Assembly: GCA_030035585.1 (NCBI GenBank)
Contig: CM057462.1
Span: 112,277,234 to 112,341,233, forward strand
From: Dugong dugon
Taxonomy: Eukaryota > Chordata > Mammalia > Sirenia > Dugongidae
Length of the DNA stretch: 64,000 bases
Direction: 5' to 3'
Shown in pieces: positions 33,721 through 45,590 of the stretch. The notes under the pieces were generated by a model. It was not told the DNA's origin and ran no database searches. It saw only the letters and a program-made list of their open reading frames with translations. Positions within the stretch are counted from its first letter, which is position 1, and every line of letters starts with the position of its first letter. The translations under genes and the position numbers were made by a program.

Positions 33721-34025
33721 GTCTCCCGCTGGACACTCCGTGAGGCTGCTTTCTCGTACCCCCGTTTGCTGGTCTCCTATAGGAGTCCATGATGGTGGAT
33801 CCGCGCTACGTTAGCTGGTAGGGGACCTCTGCATGAATCTCTCCTCACTCTACCATCTCTGTCAGTTTTCTCACTCCATTTGGTGCTTGGCTGAGTTCTT
33901 TATCTCTTCATTTGATGTTTTAGGGTTTCAGGAATGTTGTATTCTCTGTTCGGCTTAGTTTTTCAGATCTTTGCTGTGGAGGGACGGTGTGGTGCTTCTG
34001 CCTAGAGCACCGTTTTGCTGGAACT

Positions 34026-35654
34026 CTCTTATACAAGTTTTTGACTTGTAGATATCATATATACCACCAACAAAAGCAAAAGTAAATGTTTTCTATATTT
34101 AAAACTATTTTTGGAGCTTTATTTTCTCTTGAATTAAGATTTTAGGAATGGAATACTAAAGGCAACATCTCACATATCTTATTGCTGGTATAAGAACCTG
34201 GGGCGTGGGGACAACTGATAGTATGTTCATAAGGGAAGAATGGGTTATAAGCAGAAGCCGTTAGCGTAGTTTGATGATACTTGTCCTTATTCTTAAGATT
34301 TCTTTTTGATCCTTCAACTATTTATCCCTGTCTGAATATTTTGGTTTACTCTAGAGGCAAGTGAATTAATTATTTGCTTGAGTAGAATTAAAATTGAATT
34401 ATCCTCTAACTATGTTTTATGGTGTATCAGTCGCAGTCATTTTTCTTTGATTCCCAGGCATCCAAACACACAAAGTTGTTCAAAATGTATTTTCTACTTG
34501 TTTGTCTCCAAGACATGTTCAGTTATTTATTTATTCATTTTCCTAAAGAGTTAAATACATTTCTTTTCCTTTTAGCTTGATTGGAAGATCTGAACTTTGG
34601 AAATAATACGGGATTTGAGCAATCAACTCTCTGGTAATATACAAATCATTTAATGGTGTGAAAGCATAATAGTGTTAGTTTTATTTCTAAACAAAATCAT
34701 ATTTCTTCCAACATTCTCTAACATCTATATTGCAGCTTTATACTTTTGCTATGTTTAATTAATAATCTTTAAGGTGCAGCATTACCTCATGAATTCAAAT
34801 ATTTTTTGAATAAATGCTACAATTTTTCTGCATCGGTTTAGAAGTAGAGGCACATACATATACATTTTAAAAATCATTCTGTTAAAAATTGACTTTGTAT
34901 CAGAGATTTTTAGTTCATGAATTTCATGCAAATTCTTAGAACCACAGTTAATTTGCTGAAATTATTTGTAGTAGTCCTACTTTTAAGTAACAAGTTAAAA
35001 TAATTTTGTAATGTGTATAAGTAGTAGTAAATCAGTGACTACAGTAGGGTAGGAATGACATAATGAGGTACCTGATGATTTTGGTTTTTTTTCTTTTAAA
35101 TAAAATTATTACATTCATTATTTTAATTTCTTTTACTGTTAAGATTGACTTTCTATTGGAGGAAAAAAAACTAATATTAATTTTCAGATTAGTCTGCCAG
35201 TTCTTCATCTTTTCCTGAACTTCTGAAACAATCCTTTGCTGTATACAAGCAAGATATTTTAAAGGGAAAATAAAAGATTTCTTTAATTAGATAGATTGAC
35301 CCCAAATGTAAATTTTAAACAATATCAGTTACCTAATTCAATTGCTATTCTGATTTCAATCACCTTGTAATAATGGTCCACACTGTTATTCTCAGAAAAA
35401 AAAAAATCACAATGTGAAGTTTGTAATTTTTGTTCTATGATAGCCAAAGTTTAAGTTGGCAGTTCACAGTCATTTAACCATACTAATTTTTCATTTAGAA
35501 AGAAATCTCTTAAGCTGACTGTGCTGTGGCCTAAAAAATCACATCAGAATGCAACACCTAGATCTGAACTGCCATCATTCTTGGCGCCATATCACCTGTC
35601 ACTGGGATGTGAGTCTCAATTAGGGAAAAAATGTGTGGAGGAAAAGCTTCGTTT
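34026..35654. other. AT-rich unique sequence
   Basis: Between the L1 pair and the next MIR/RTE I see no recognisable repeat, gene or RNA. It would be the natural place to look for the missing end of L1-A's 3' UTR; it is not here. Confidence 0.45.
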
Positions 35655-35740
35655 TAGATTTTAATTCTGCCACTTTACAGCTGGATATTGTTGACTGTTC
35701 TATTTCCTCATCCCTAATAAGAGGACATTATCTTATTGAT
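35655..35740 (+). mobile_element. MIR part, interrupted by RTE
   Basis: The sequence 'attctgccactttacagctgg', 'ctatttcctcatccctaat' and 'aagaggacattatcttattg' has the MIR order. It breaks off where RTE endonuclease sequence begins. I could not find the rest of the MIR after the RTE. Confidence 0.5.
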
Positions 35741-37726
35741 ATTGGTATTGGCCATTTTGAATTGGGTAATCATTTGGTCTACTATGCTGGAAATGACAAA
35801 CTGAAGAGGAATAGAGTTACATTCATAGTCAAAAAAAAAAAAAAAATTTCAAGATCTATCCTGAAGTACAATGCTGTCAGTGATAGAATAATATCCATAT
35901 GCCTACAAAAAAGATCAGTTGCTACGGCTATTATTCAAATTTATGGACCAATCACTAAAGCCAAAGATGAGGAAACTGAAGATTTTTACCAACTTCTGCA
36001 ATCTGAAATTGATCAAACATACAATCAAGATGCATTGATAATTACTGGTGATTGGAATGTGGAACTTGGAAACAAAGAAGAATCAGCAGTCGAAAAATAT
36101 GGCCTTGGTGATAGAAACAATGACAGAGATTGCGTGATAAAATTTTGAAAGACCAACAAATTATTCATTGAAAAATCCTTTTCAACAACATAAACAGTGA
36201 CTATACAAGTGGATCTCCCCGGATGAAATACACAGGAATCAAATCGACTACATATGTGGAAAGAGGTGATGGAAAAACTCAATATCTTCAGTCACAACAA
36301 GGCCAGGGGCTAACAGTGGAACATACCATCAATTGTTCATATGCAAGTTCAAGTTGAAGCTGAAGAAAATTAAAAGAAGTCCACCAGAGCCAAACTGCAA
36401 ACTTGAGTGTCTCCCACCTGAATTTAGAAACCATTTCAAGGATAGATTTGACTTATTGAACAATAATGACCAAAGACCAGACAAATTGTGGGATTACATC
36501 AACAATGTCATACATGAAGAAAGTAAAAGGTCATTAAAAAGACAGGAAAGAAAGAAAAGACCAAAACGGATGTCAGAAAAAACTTTAAAAATTTCTCTTG
36601 AATGTACATTAGCCAGAGTGACTGGAAGAAATGATGAATTAAGGAGCTGAACAGAAGATTTCAAAGGGCAGCATGAGAAGACAAAGTAAAGTATTATAAT
36701 GAAATGTACAAAGACCTGGAGTTAGGAAACCATTTCAGCTTTGGAAATGCCTAGTGCGTTCTTCCATTTTGGTGAAAATGGAATACCTACTGAAATATTT
36801 CAACAAATGGATACAAAGCTGGGAGTGCTCACTCATCCAGGCCAAGAAATTTGGAAGACAGTTACCTGGCTAACCGACTGGAAAATATTCATATGTGTGC
36901 CCATTCTAAATAAAGGTGATACAACAGAAAGTGGAAATTATCAAACAATATCATTAATGCCACATGTAAGTAAAATTTTATTGAAGATAATTCAAAAGCA
37001 GTTGCAGCAGTACATCGACAGGGAACTGCCATAAATTCAAGCCAGATTCAGGAGAGGATGTGGAACAATGAATATCATTGCTGATGTAAGACAGATCATG
37101 CTGAAAGCAGGGAATACCAGAAAGATGTTTATCTGTGATTTATTGACTATGCAAAGGAATTCAACTGTGTGAATCATTACCAACTATACACAGTATTGTG
37201 AAGAATGGGAATTCCAGAACACTTAATTGTGTTCATGTGGAACCTGTACATAGACCAAGAGGCAGTATTCTAACAAAAAGATGGGATACTACGTGGTTTA
37301 AAATCAAGAAAGGTGTACGGCAGGGTTGTATCCTTTTCCATATTTATTCAAACTCTATGCTAAGCAAATAACTCAAGAAGTTGGACTATATGAGAAGAAC
37401 ATGACATCAGGATTGGAGGAAGACTCATTAACAAGCTGCGATCTGCAGATAAGACAACCTCGCTTGCTGAAAGGGAAGAGGACATGAAGTGCTTACTGAT
37501 GATGATCAAAGACTACAGCCTTCAGTCTGGATTACATCTCAACATAAAGAAAACAAAATTACTCACAACTGGACCAATAAGCAACATTGTGATACACGGA
37601 GAAAAGATTCAAGTTGTCAAGGATTTCAATTTATTTGGATCCACAATCAACATCCATGGAAACAGCAGTCAAGAAATCAAAGGATGTATTGCATTGGATA
37701 AATCTGCTGTAAAATATCTCTTTTAA
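35741..37726 (+). pseudogene. RTE ORF2 endonuclease-RT remnant
   Basis: The open stretch ending at 36148 encodes the middle of an APE-type endonuclease ('YNAVSDRIISICLQ', 'QIYGPITKAKDEE', 'LIITGDWNVELGN'), with the GDWNV-type catalytic block intact. 36333-36650 is the linker. 36741-37034 includes 'GIPTEIFQQM' and 'KILLKIIQKQLQQYIDRELP' from the fingers. 37484-37726 is the end of the reverse transcriptase and connection ('IKDYSLQSGLHLNIKKTK'). The catalytic YADD region near 37440 is out of frame and degraded. The piece at 35633-35740 upstream is MIR, not RTE, so the apparent ATG at 35633 is not the real start. Confidence 0.88.
36732..36773 (-). repeat. Inverted micro-segment inside the RTE
   Basis: These 42 bases read as the reverse complement of RTE sequence: 'atttcagctttggaaatgcc' then 'gcgttcttccattttgg'. 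The same segment is in sense orientation in the RTE copy at about 57322-57372. Sense RTE flanks it on the left ('gacctggag' to 36731) and resumes on the right about 200 bp further along the element. Confidence 0.75.
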
Positions 37727-38215
37727 ACTGTTAAAAAGTACAGATGTCAGTTTGAGGACTCAGATGCACCTGACCCAAAACATGGTATTTTCTGCTGCCT
37801 CATATGCATGTGAAAGGTGGCAATGACTAAGGAAGACCAAAGAGGAATTGGTGCCTTTGAATTATTGAATTGGTGAAGAATATCGAATATACCATGGACT
37901 ATTAGAAGAAGGAACAAATCTGTCTTGGAAGAATGCTCCGTAGAAGAGAGAATGACAAGACTTCTTCTCATGTACTTTTGGCATATTATCAGGAGGGACC
38001 GGTCCCTGGAGAAAGATACCATGCTCGGTAGAGGGTCAACGAAAAAGAAGAAGACCCTTAATGAGATGAATTGACACAGTGACTGCAGCAATGAGCTTAA
38101 ATACAGCAACAATTGTGAGGATGGCACAGGACTAAGCAATGTTTCATTCTGTTGAACATAAGGTTGCTTTGAGTTGGAACTGACTCAACAGCACATAACA
38201 ATAACACTAATTTCC

Positions 38216-38541
38216 TGCTATAATTATAAATAAGAATGCCATAATCACAATATTTCTAGTTCAAAGCCTCACAAATAAATGAGTTCCTTTTTTCCTTTTC
38301 TGTCTCTTTGAGATGGTACTGATTACTTTTCTACTGAAAAAATTCTTTTCTAGATGATGCCTTGTTGAATGTTTATACCTTAATTATCATAACTCTTTGT
38401 GTTTTGGAGTGAATTAAAAAAACATGTAGATTTATATGGGGTGTGATGCATTTTTGGCATACATGAAACAGTTGATGTAAATACAACCATATGATATTTT
38501 AAAAGCATATTACTAGACATTTTGACAAGAAATTCTATTTT
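38216..38541. other. Unique sequence between RTE and L1-C
   Basis: No gene or repeat recognised. The 3' edge contains 'aagaaat' at 38527-38533, also found at 46513-46519 after L1-C, which is only a weak target-site duplication candidate. Confidence 0.4.
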
Positions 38542-38784
38542 AGGAGAACAGGAGCCAACATGGCGCTATAGGCAGAAGCACCATGCTGTCCCTCCACAGC
38601 AAAGACCTGAAAAACTAAGTAAAGCAGAGACAAACATCAATCCTGGAACCCTAGTGTCAAATGAAGAGATAAAGAACTCAGCCAAGCACCAAATGGAGTA
38701 AGAAACTGACAGAGAACAGAGAGCTAGGAGAGATACATACAGAGGTCCCCTATCAGCTAACACAGCACCAATTCACCTTCTTGG

Positions 38785-39070
38785 ACTCCTGTCAGAGAGC
38801 GGTAAACAGGAACTACAGGAAAGCAGCTTCACCGAGCTCCCAGCAGGAAACAGAGCAGCTGGTAACCAGTGATATACGCTTTCCCAGCCTCCATTCTTTT
38901 CCCTCTGCTCTACTTCTGCCATTTCATAGCTGCTGTGGTTGTCCATGTCACTTAAATCTGTCCCATCCACATCGGAGATCAGCACACAGGGAGTACAGGA
39001 AAGCAGCTTCATGGAGCACCCAGCAGGACACAGAACAACCAGTAACAAGCGATATACACTTTCTCATCTC
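38785..39070 (+). repeat. 180-bp duplication in the L1-C 5' UTR
   Basis: The block beginning 'aagcagcttc', then 'cagcagga', 'cagagcagct' or 'cagaacaacc', 'gatatacgct' or 'gatatacact', occurs at 38821 and again at 39001, exactly 180 bp apart. L1-A and L1-D each show a single such block (about 18197 and 52065). Each L1 in the window therefore has a different 5' UTR repeat layout. Confidence 0.8.
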
Positions 39071-40299
39071 CCACCCTTCTTCACCCCCCTACCCCCACTC
39101 GGCCTCCTCTGCTTCACCTTAGCTGCAATTTCTTGGCCAGGAGACACCAGCTTCAGTCCTGTGCTGCTTGAATACACCCCGCCCAAACAATTGAGTGCCA
39201 TTGTTTGTTGCTGGTGTTGCTTTTTTCCTCTTCTTTTGGTTTCTTCCATGTCTCTCACCACCTCCTCCTCCTTTTTCTTGAACACTTGCCTCCGTATGCC
39301 ATCTTTGTTTCTTCTTGAAGTCTATGAAGCACTGCACGACTGGGGACCTGCTTCCCTGGTCTGCGCCAACAAGTTGGTGGAATCACTGGGGCTTTTTAAA
39401 ATTTTTTTGATTTGTTTCATTTTGTTCTGTTTACTTTTCTTTTTCTTTTTCTTTTTGTGGCTTTGGATCCATGTCTGGCCAGGCTGTGCTGTACAACTTG
39501 GGAGTCACTTACCCGGTCTGCAAAGCTGCTCTGGTGGGATCCCTATGAAAATTTCTGTTTTCTTTTTTTTTTTTTCTTTTTTCCTTTTTGTCTTTCTTCA
39601 TTTCTCAGTTTCTCATCTCTCTATACTTACTTTCTTTTCCTGTCTCCTATATACCTGGCACTGTGTGACGTCTCTAACCCTTTTAGCCAGGCTGTACTTT
39701 GCAGCATTGGAGCCACTTCCTGGTCTTTGCAGCCACATTGGTGGGATCCCTGGGGGCTTTGCTTTTATTTTTTTCCTAAGTTTTATTTGTGTATTCTTTT
39801 CTTTTCCCTTTTACTTAATTTATTTCCTTTTTGTTTTTATCCATTTCTCAGTTTCTCATCTCTCCACTGCAAAGGCAAGCTCCCTTAGCACACATTTTTG
39901 TTTTTGTCTCCTGTTTCTCTCTCCTCTCTCTCCTCTTTCCCATACCCGTCTTAGCTCCACACATCACAATCTCACCCCTCCTTCCTGCCTACCTGTACCA
40001 CATGCTAAAATCACACCTCAGGGCAGCACAGGCACAGCCTACTAAAAACTGCCCTACACTGGTTCCCAACCTTCCCTGCTTCCCTAGTATGTGCCAGAAA
40101 CAACCCACCCCAGCCCCACCCCTTAAGCTGGACCTGTCCTGCTGCACCATAGCTAAGCAACTGGACCTGCCCATTGGACAATGTGGTGAAAAGTATTATG
40201 CAACAGAAAAACAAACACTAAAGAAAACAGCCCGTATGCTCAGACATAACCAAATAAAACAGAAAAGCAGGATGAAACAAACAAATCTACAATCAATAA

Positions 40300-41320
40300 G
40301 TGAAAAAAATAAGAACTGAATGTCCCAAAGAAAGCAGAAAATATCAAAATATAAACAGGACAGGATGGTTCTAGTAGGCATCCAAAATAAGACACCAGAT
40401 AACTTTCCAGTAGACTAAAAGGTGCTAGAACTACCTGAGAGTGAATTCAAATATCTAATATTCAGAGCTATCCAAGAGTTGAAGCAAAAAGCAGACAAAA
40501 ATGAGGACAAAATAGACAAATTCATGGAAAAGGCAGACAAAAAATGGAAGAATTCAGTAAAATAATAGAGGAACAAAATGCTAAAATAAATTCACAACTA
40601 GAAATCATACAAAAACAACAATTAGAAATCAAAAAGTTAAACAACAAGATTTCAGAAATGGACAGTGTCATAGAAGGGCTGAGGAACAAGTTTAAAATGA
40701 TAGAAGACAGGATCAGCGGAATTGAAGACAAACACTTGGAAACAATTCCGTTTGAGGAAAATCAGCAAAAAAGAACAAATAAAAATGAAGAAATTCTGAG
40801 AATTATGTTGGATACAATCAAAAGCAAAAATCTGTGAGTAATCGGAGTTCCAGAACAGGGGAAGAAAACAGAAAACACAGAGAGGATCGCTGAGGAATGG
40901 CTGACAGAAATCTTTCCTAATATCATGAAAGATGAAAAGCTGACTATCCAAAAGCTCAACTAACCCTGTATAGAATAGACCCCAAAAGAAAATCACCAAG
41001 GTATAATTACACTCACTAAAACCAAAGACAAAGAAAGAATCATGAAAGCAGCTTGAGAAAAACAAAAAGTCACATAAAGAGGAGAAACAATAAGACTAAG
41101 CTCTGATCATTCAGCAGAAACCATGCAGGCAAGAAGGCAATATGATGACATCTATAAAACCTAGAAAGACAAAAATTGTCAACCAAGAATAATATATCCT
41201 ACAAAAGTCTCATTCAAATATGATGGTGAAATTAGGACATTTCCAGATAAACAGAAATTAAGGGAATATGTAAAAAACAAACCAAACTTACAAGAATTAT
41301 TAAAGGGAGTCCTTCAGTCT
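40300..41320 (+). pseudogene. L1-C ORF1 remnant
   Basis: The expected ATG near 40298 has become GTG. The longest open piece (40544-40837) encodes the coiled coil and neighbouring part ('AKINSQLEIIQKQQLEIKKLN', 'MIEDRISGIEDKHLETI'), then hits the same stop position as L1-B ('DTIKSKNL' then TGA). Downstream sequence down to 'aagaattattaaagggag' near 41310 carries the C-terminal domain in broken frames. The original stop codon is also lost. Non-functional. Confidence 0.88.
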
Positions 41321-41770
41321 GAGAACAAACAACATCAGACCACAGCCTGAATCTAAGATTCAAGATTGCACCAGCCAGATACCAACCTAGGAAATGAACT
41401 CTCAAGGACTATCCAAAACTGAAAGAATTATAACGGGGAACCAGAGAGGTTAATCTGTAAATGACAACGAAAGAACAATGAGGGAATAAACGGTGTAGGT
41501 ATAGAATTTTCTAAGAGAGAGGAAGGCAATATGACACCAAGTAATAATAGACTAGTTTAAACCTAGGAAGATAAGGGTAAATTTCAAGGTAACCACAAAG
41601 AAAGTTAACAAACCTACTCATCAAAATAAAGAAAAAAAACAAAAAGACTCAGTAAAAATAAAATCTATAAAAACAAAAGAATGAAGAAAAATGCACAAAC
41701 AAAAAGAATTCAGCACAAAAGAATAAAAAGAATAAAGAAATTGTCAGCACCACAAAAAATGCACTATAAA

Positions 41771-44700
41771 ATGACAGCAATAAACCCACACCTATCAATA
41801 ATTACACCAAATGTAAATGGCCTAAATGCACCCATAAAGAGACAGTGACAGAATGGATAAAAAACAGAATCCATCAATATAATGTCTACAAGAGACATAC
41901 CTTAGAAATAAAGACATAAATTTATTAAAAATCTAAGGGTGGAAAAAATATATCAAAAATCTCTGATTTATATATCTATATATTTCAGCTACCACTAAAG
42001 AGCAGGAGTGACAATACTAATCTCAGATAAAATAGACTTTAAAACAAAATACAGCATAGAAGACAAAGAAGGGCATAATATAATGATTAAAGGGACAATC
42101 CATCATGAAGACCTAACCACAAAAAAAATCTATGCACCCAATGACAGGGATACAAAACATATAAAACAAACTCTAGCAGTACAGAAAAGAGAAATTGACA
42201 GTTCCATTGTAAATGTAAGAGACTTCAACACACCAATCTTGGTAAAGACAGCACATCTAGCAAGAAATTCAACAAAGATACAGAAGACCTAAAGGGCACA
42301 ATCAGCCAGCTTACTTAATAGACATACATAGAACTCTCCACCTAACAGCTACAGAGTACACATTCTTTTCAAATGCACATGGAACCTTCTCCAGAATAGA
42401 CCACATCTTAGGCCACAAAGCAACCCTCAACAAAATCCAAAACATTGAGAGAATACAAATCAACTTCTCTGACCACAATGCCATCAAGGTAGAAATTAAC
42501 AACAGAAAGAGCAAGGAAAAAAAAACTAATTACATAAACACTGAATGACACCCTGCTTAAAAACAACTGGTTAATAGAAGAAATCAGAGATGGAATCAAA
42601 AAATTCCTAAAATCAAATGAGATTGGAAATACATCATATCAAAACCTTTGGGACACAGCAAAGGAAGTCCTCAGAGTACTATTTATAGCAATAGAGGCAT
42701 ATATCAAAAAAGAAGAAAGGGACAAAATCGAAACATTAACTACACAATTGAAAAATTGAAAGAGAACAAGATAAAAAGCCCACAGCTACAAGAAGAAAGG
42801 AAATAATAAAGATCAGAGCAGAAATAAATGAAATAGGAATAGAAAAACAGTAGACAGAATCAACAAAACCAAAAGTTGATTCTTTGAAAGAATCAACAAA
42901 ATCGGCAAACCACTGGCCAAGCTAACAAAAGAAAACCAGGAGAGGATGCAAACAACCCACATAAGAAATGAAATGGGGGACAGACCCAACTGAAATAAAA
43001 AGGATCATAACAGAGTATTATAAAACACTATACTCCAACAAATTTGAAAACCTAGAGGAAAAGGACAAATGTCTAGAAACACACTAATTACTCAAACTAA
43101 CACAAAATGATGTCGAAAATCTGAACAGCCCCTTAACAAGGGAAGAGACTGTAAAGGTAATAAAAAAAAAAACTCCCAACAAAACAAAGTCCTGGCCTGG
43201 ATAGCTTCACTGGAGAATTCTATCAAACTTTCAGAGAAGAGCTTACATCAGTACTATTCAAACTATTTCAGAACATAGAAAAGGAAGTGACACTTTCAAG
43301 TTCATTCTATGAAGTCGGCATAACCCTGATACAAAACCCAGGCAAAGACACCACAAAAAAGGCAAATTACAGACCAATATCTCTCATGAATATAGAAGAA
43401 AACATATCAACAAAATTCTAGCCAATAGAATTCAGCATTATATCAAAATGATAATGCACCATGACCAGGTAGGATTCATACCAGTTATGCAAGGATGGTT
43501 CAACATGAGACAATCAATCAATGTAATCCACCACATTAAAAAAAAAGTAAAGAATCACATGATCATCTCAATCGATGAAGAAAAGGCATACAACAAAGTG
43601 CAATGTCCATTCCTGATAAAAACTCTCAATAAAATATGTATACAAGGGAAATTTCTCAACCTAATAAAGGGTATCTATGCAAAACCAATAGCCAACGTCA
43701 TTCTTAATGGAGAGAGGCTGAAAACATTTCCCTTAAGAACAAGAACAAAACAAGAATGCCCTTCATCACCATTCTTCTTTAATGTTGTGCTAGCTAGAGC
43801 AATAAGGAAAAAAAAAAAAAAAGGGCATCTAAATTGGTAATGAAAAGATAAACAGTTCTTATTTGCAGATGCTATGATACTATACATAAAAAATCCTTAA
43901 GACTCCACGAGAAAACTACTGGAACTAATAGATTCCATAGAGTAGCAGCATACAAGATAAACATACAAAATCAGTTCAATTCCTATGCACCAATAAAGAG
44001 AACTAAGAAAAGGAAATCAGGAAAACAATACCATTTATAATAGCCCCTAAAAAGATAAAATACTTAGGAATAAATCTAACCAGGGAAGTAACAGACCTAT
44101 ACAAAGAAAACTACAAAACACTACTGCAAGAAACGAAAAAAGATCTGCATCAATGGAAAAATATACCATGCTCATGGATAGGTAGACTCAACATTGTGAA
44201 AATGACAATTCTACCCAAAGCAATTTACAAATACAATGAAATACTGATCCACATACCAGCAACAATCTTTAAAGAGATGGAAAAACTAATCATTAACTTT
44301 ATACAGAAGGGAAGAAGCCCAAATAAGTAAAGCACTATTGAAGAAGAAGAATAAAGTAGGAGGACTCACACTACCTGACCTCAGAAACTACTATACAGCT
44401 ATGGTAGTCAAAATAGCCTGGTACTGGTACATTGACAGATATATTTACCAATGGAACAGGATTGAGAACCCATATGTAAATCCATCCACCTACAGTCACC
44501 TGATCTTTGACAAGGGCCCAAAATCCATCAAATGGGGAAAAGACAGTCTTTTTAACAAATAGTGCTGGCGAAACTGGATGTCCATCTGCAAAAACATGAA
44601 ACAAGAACCATATGTCACACCATATACAAAAAGTAATTCAAAATGGATCGAAGACCGAAATATAAAGCCAAAAACTATAAAGTTCATAGAAGAAAAAATT

Positions 44701-45590
44701 GGATCAATGCTAGAAGCCCTAATACACTGCATTAACTGGATACAAACCATAACCAACAACACACACTCTCCAGAAGATAAACTAGATAACGACTAACTTC
44801 TCAAAATTAAACACTTACGCTCATCAAAAGAGTTCACCAAAAAAGTAAAAAGAGAACGCATAGACTGGGAAAAAATTTTTGGACATTACAAATCAGACGA
44901 AGGTCTAATCTCTAAATTTACAAGAAAATCCAACACTTCTACAACAAAAAGACAAACAATCCAAATAAAAAATGGGCAAAGGAAAGGAACAGACACTTCA
45001 CCAAAGAAAACATTCAAGCGGCCAACAGACACATGAGAAACTGCTCATGATCACTAACCATTAAAGAAATGCAAATCAAAACGACAATGAGATACCATCT
45101 CACCCCAACGTTATTGGCAAGAATCAAAAAAACTGGAAATAACAAATTTTGGAGAGGCTGCGGGGAGATCAGAACTCTTATGCACTGCTGGTGGGAATGC
45201 AAAATGATACAACCATTTTGGAAAATGATATGGCACTTCCTTAGAAAGCTAGAAATAGAAATACCACATAATCCAGCAATCCCACTCCTAGGGATATATC
45301 CCAGAGAAATAAAAGCTGTCACACAAACAGACATATGCACACCCATGTTCATTGCAGCATTGTTCACAATAGCAAAAAGATGGAAACAACCTAGAAGCCC
45401 ATCAACAGATGAATGGATAAACAAACTATGGTACATACACACAATGGAGTATTTTGCAATGATAAAGAACAATGATGAATCTGTGAAGCATCTCATAACG
45501 TGGATGCAACTGGAGGACATTATGCTGAGTGAAATAAGTCAATCACAAAAGGACAAATATTGTATGAGGCCTCTACATGAAAACTCATGA
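41771..45590 (+). pseudogene. L1-C ORF2 remnant with altered catalytic motif
   Basis: ORF2 begins at an intact ATG at 41771 and ends at the stop at 45588-45590, about 1273 codons. The endonuclease (42008-42520), fingers and palm (43448-43840, with '[14 protein letters not shown]') and the 173-codon C terminus (45069-45590, with '[18 protein letters not shown]') are recognisable. The reverse transcriptase catalytic FADD reads FADA at 43862-43873, replacing an aspartate needed for metal binding. With the stops and frameshifts, the copy is inactive. Confidence 0.92.

Larger units (their letters stand above)
17922..34025. repeat. Giant inverted repeat: tail-to-tail L1 pair
   Basis: L1-A (17922-25384, plus) and L1-B (25667-34025, minus) are the same subfamily and face each other with their 3' ends. 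Corresponding parts pair throughout: 5' UTR, ORF1, ORF2 and the first part of the 3' UTR. Over one stretch of about 190 bp (22600-22765 against the reverse of 28995-29135) I count roughly six substitutions and one short indel. The arms are about 7.4 kb, separated by a few hundred bp of unpaired 3' UTR and small insertions. Confidence 0.9.
25667..34025 (-). mobile_element. L1-B: nearly complete L1, reverse orientation
   Basis: From right to left: the 5' end near 34025 (reverse of 'ctctaggcagaagcaccac'), a 2.1 kb 5' UTR with three promoter-like monomers, ORF1 (31894-30850), ORF2 (30405-26595), then a full 3' UTR to about 25667. At 8.4 kb it is the longest element in the window. Each ORF has only a few disabling changes, fewer than in L1-C, so it is comparatively young. 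It pairs with L1-A along its whole length. Confidence 0.93.
35741..38215 (+). mobile_element. RTE LINE with endonuclease and RT remnants
   Basis: This is the longest RTE in the window. It begins inside the endonuclease ('tattggccattttgaattgg') and continues to the 3' end ('ttgagttggaactgactcaac', 'agcacataacaataac'). The 5' UTR and the start of the endonuclease are missing. At 36732-36773 a segment is inverted, and about 200 bp that should follow are deleted. Many stops and frameshifts are spread along it. Confidence 0.93.

Noticed and set aside
17922..34025. Simple nested insertion of L1-B into L1-A
   Set aside because: Not adopted as the main explanation, because the rest of L1-A's 3' UTR does not reappear after L1-B at 34025.
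38939..40045. 368-codon open frame as a host protein gene
   Set aside because: It lies wholly in the L1-C 5' UTR, is low complexity (Phe, Leu, Ser) and is explained by pyrimidine-rich sequence lacking stop codons. Similar frames occur in the other L1 5' UTRs.
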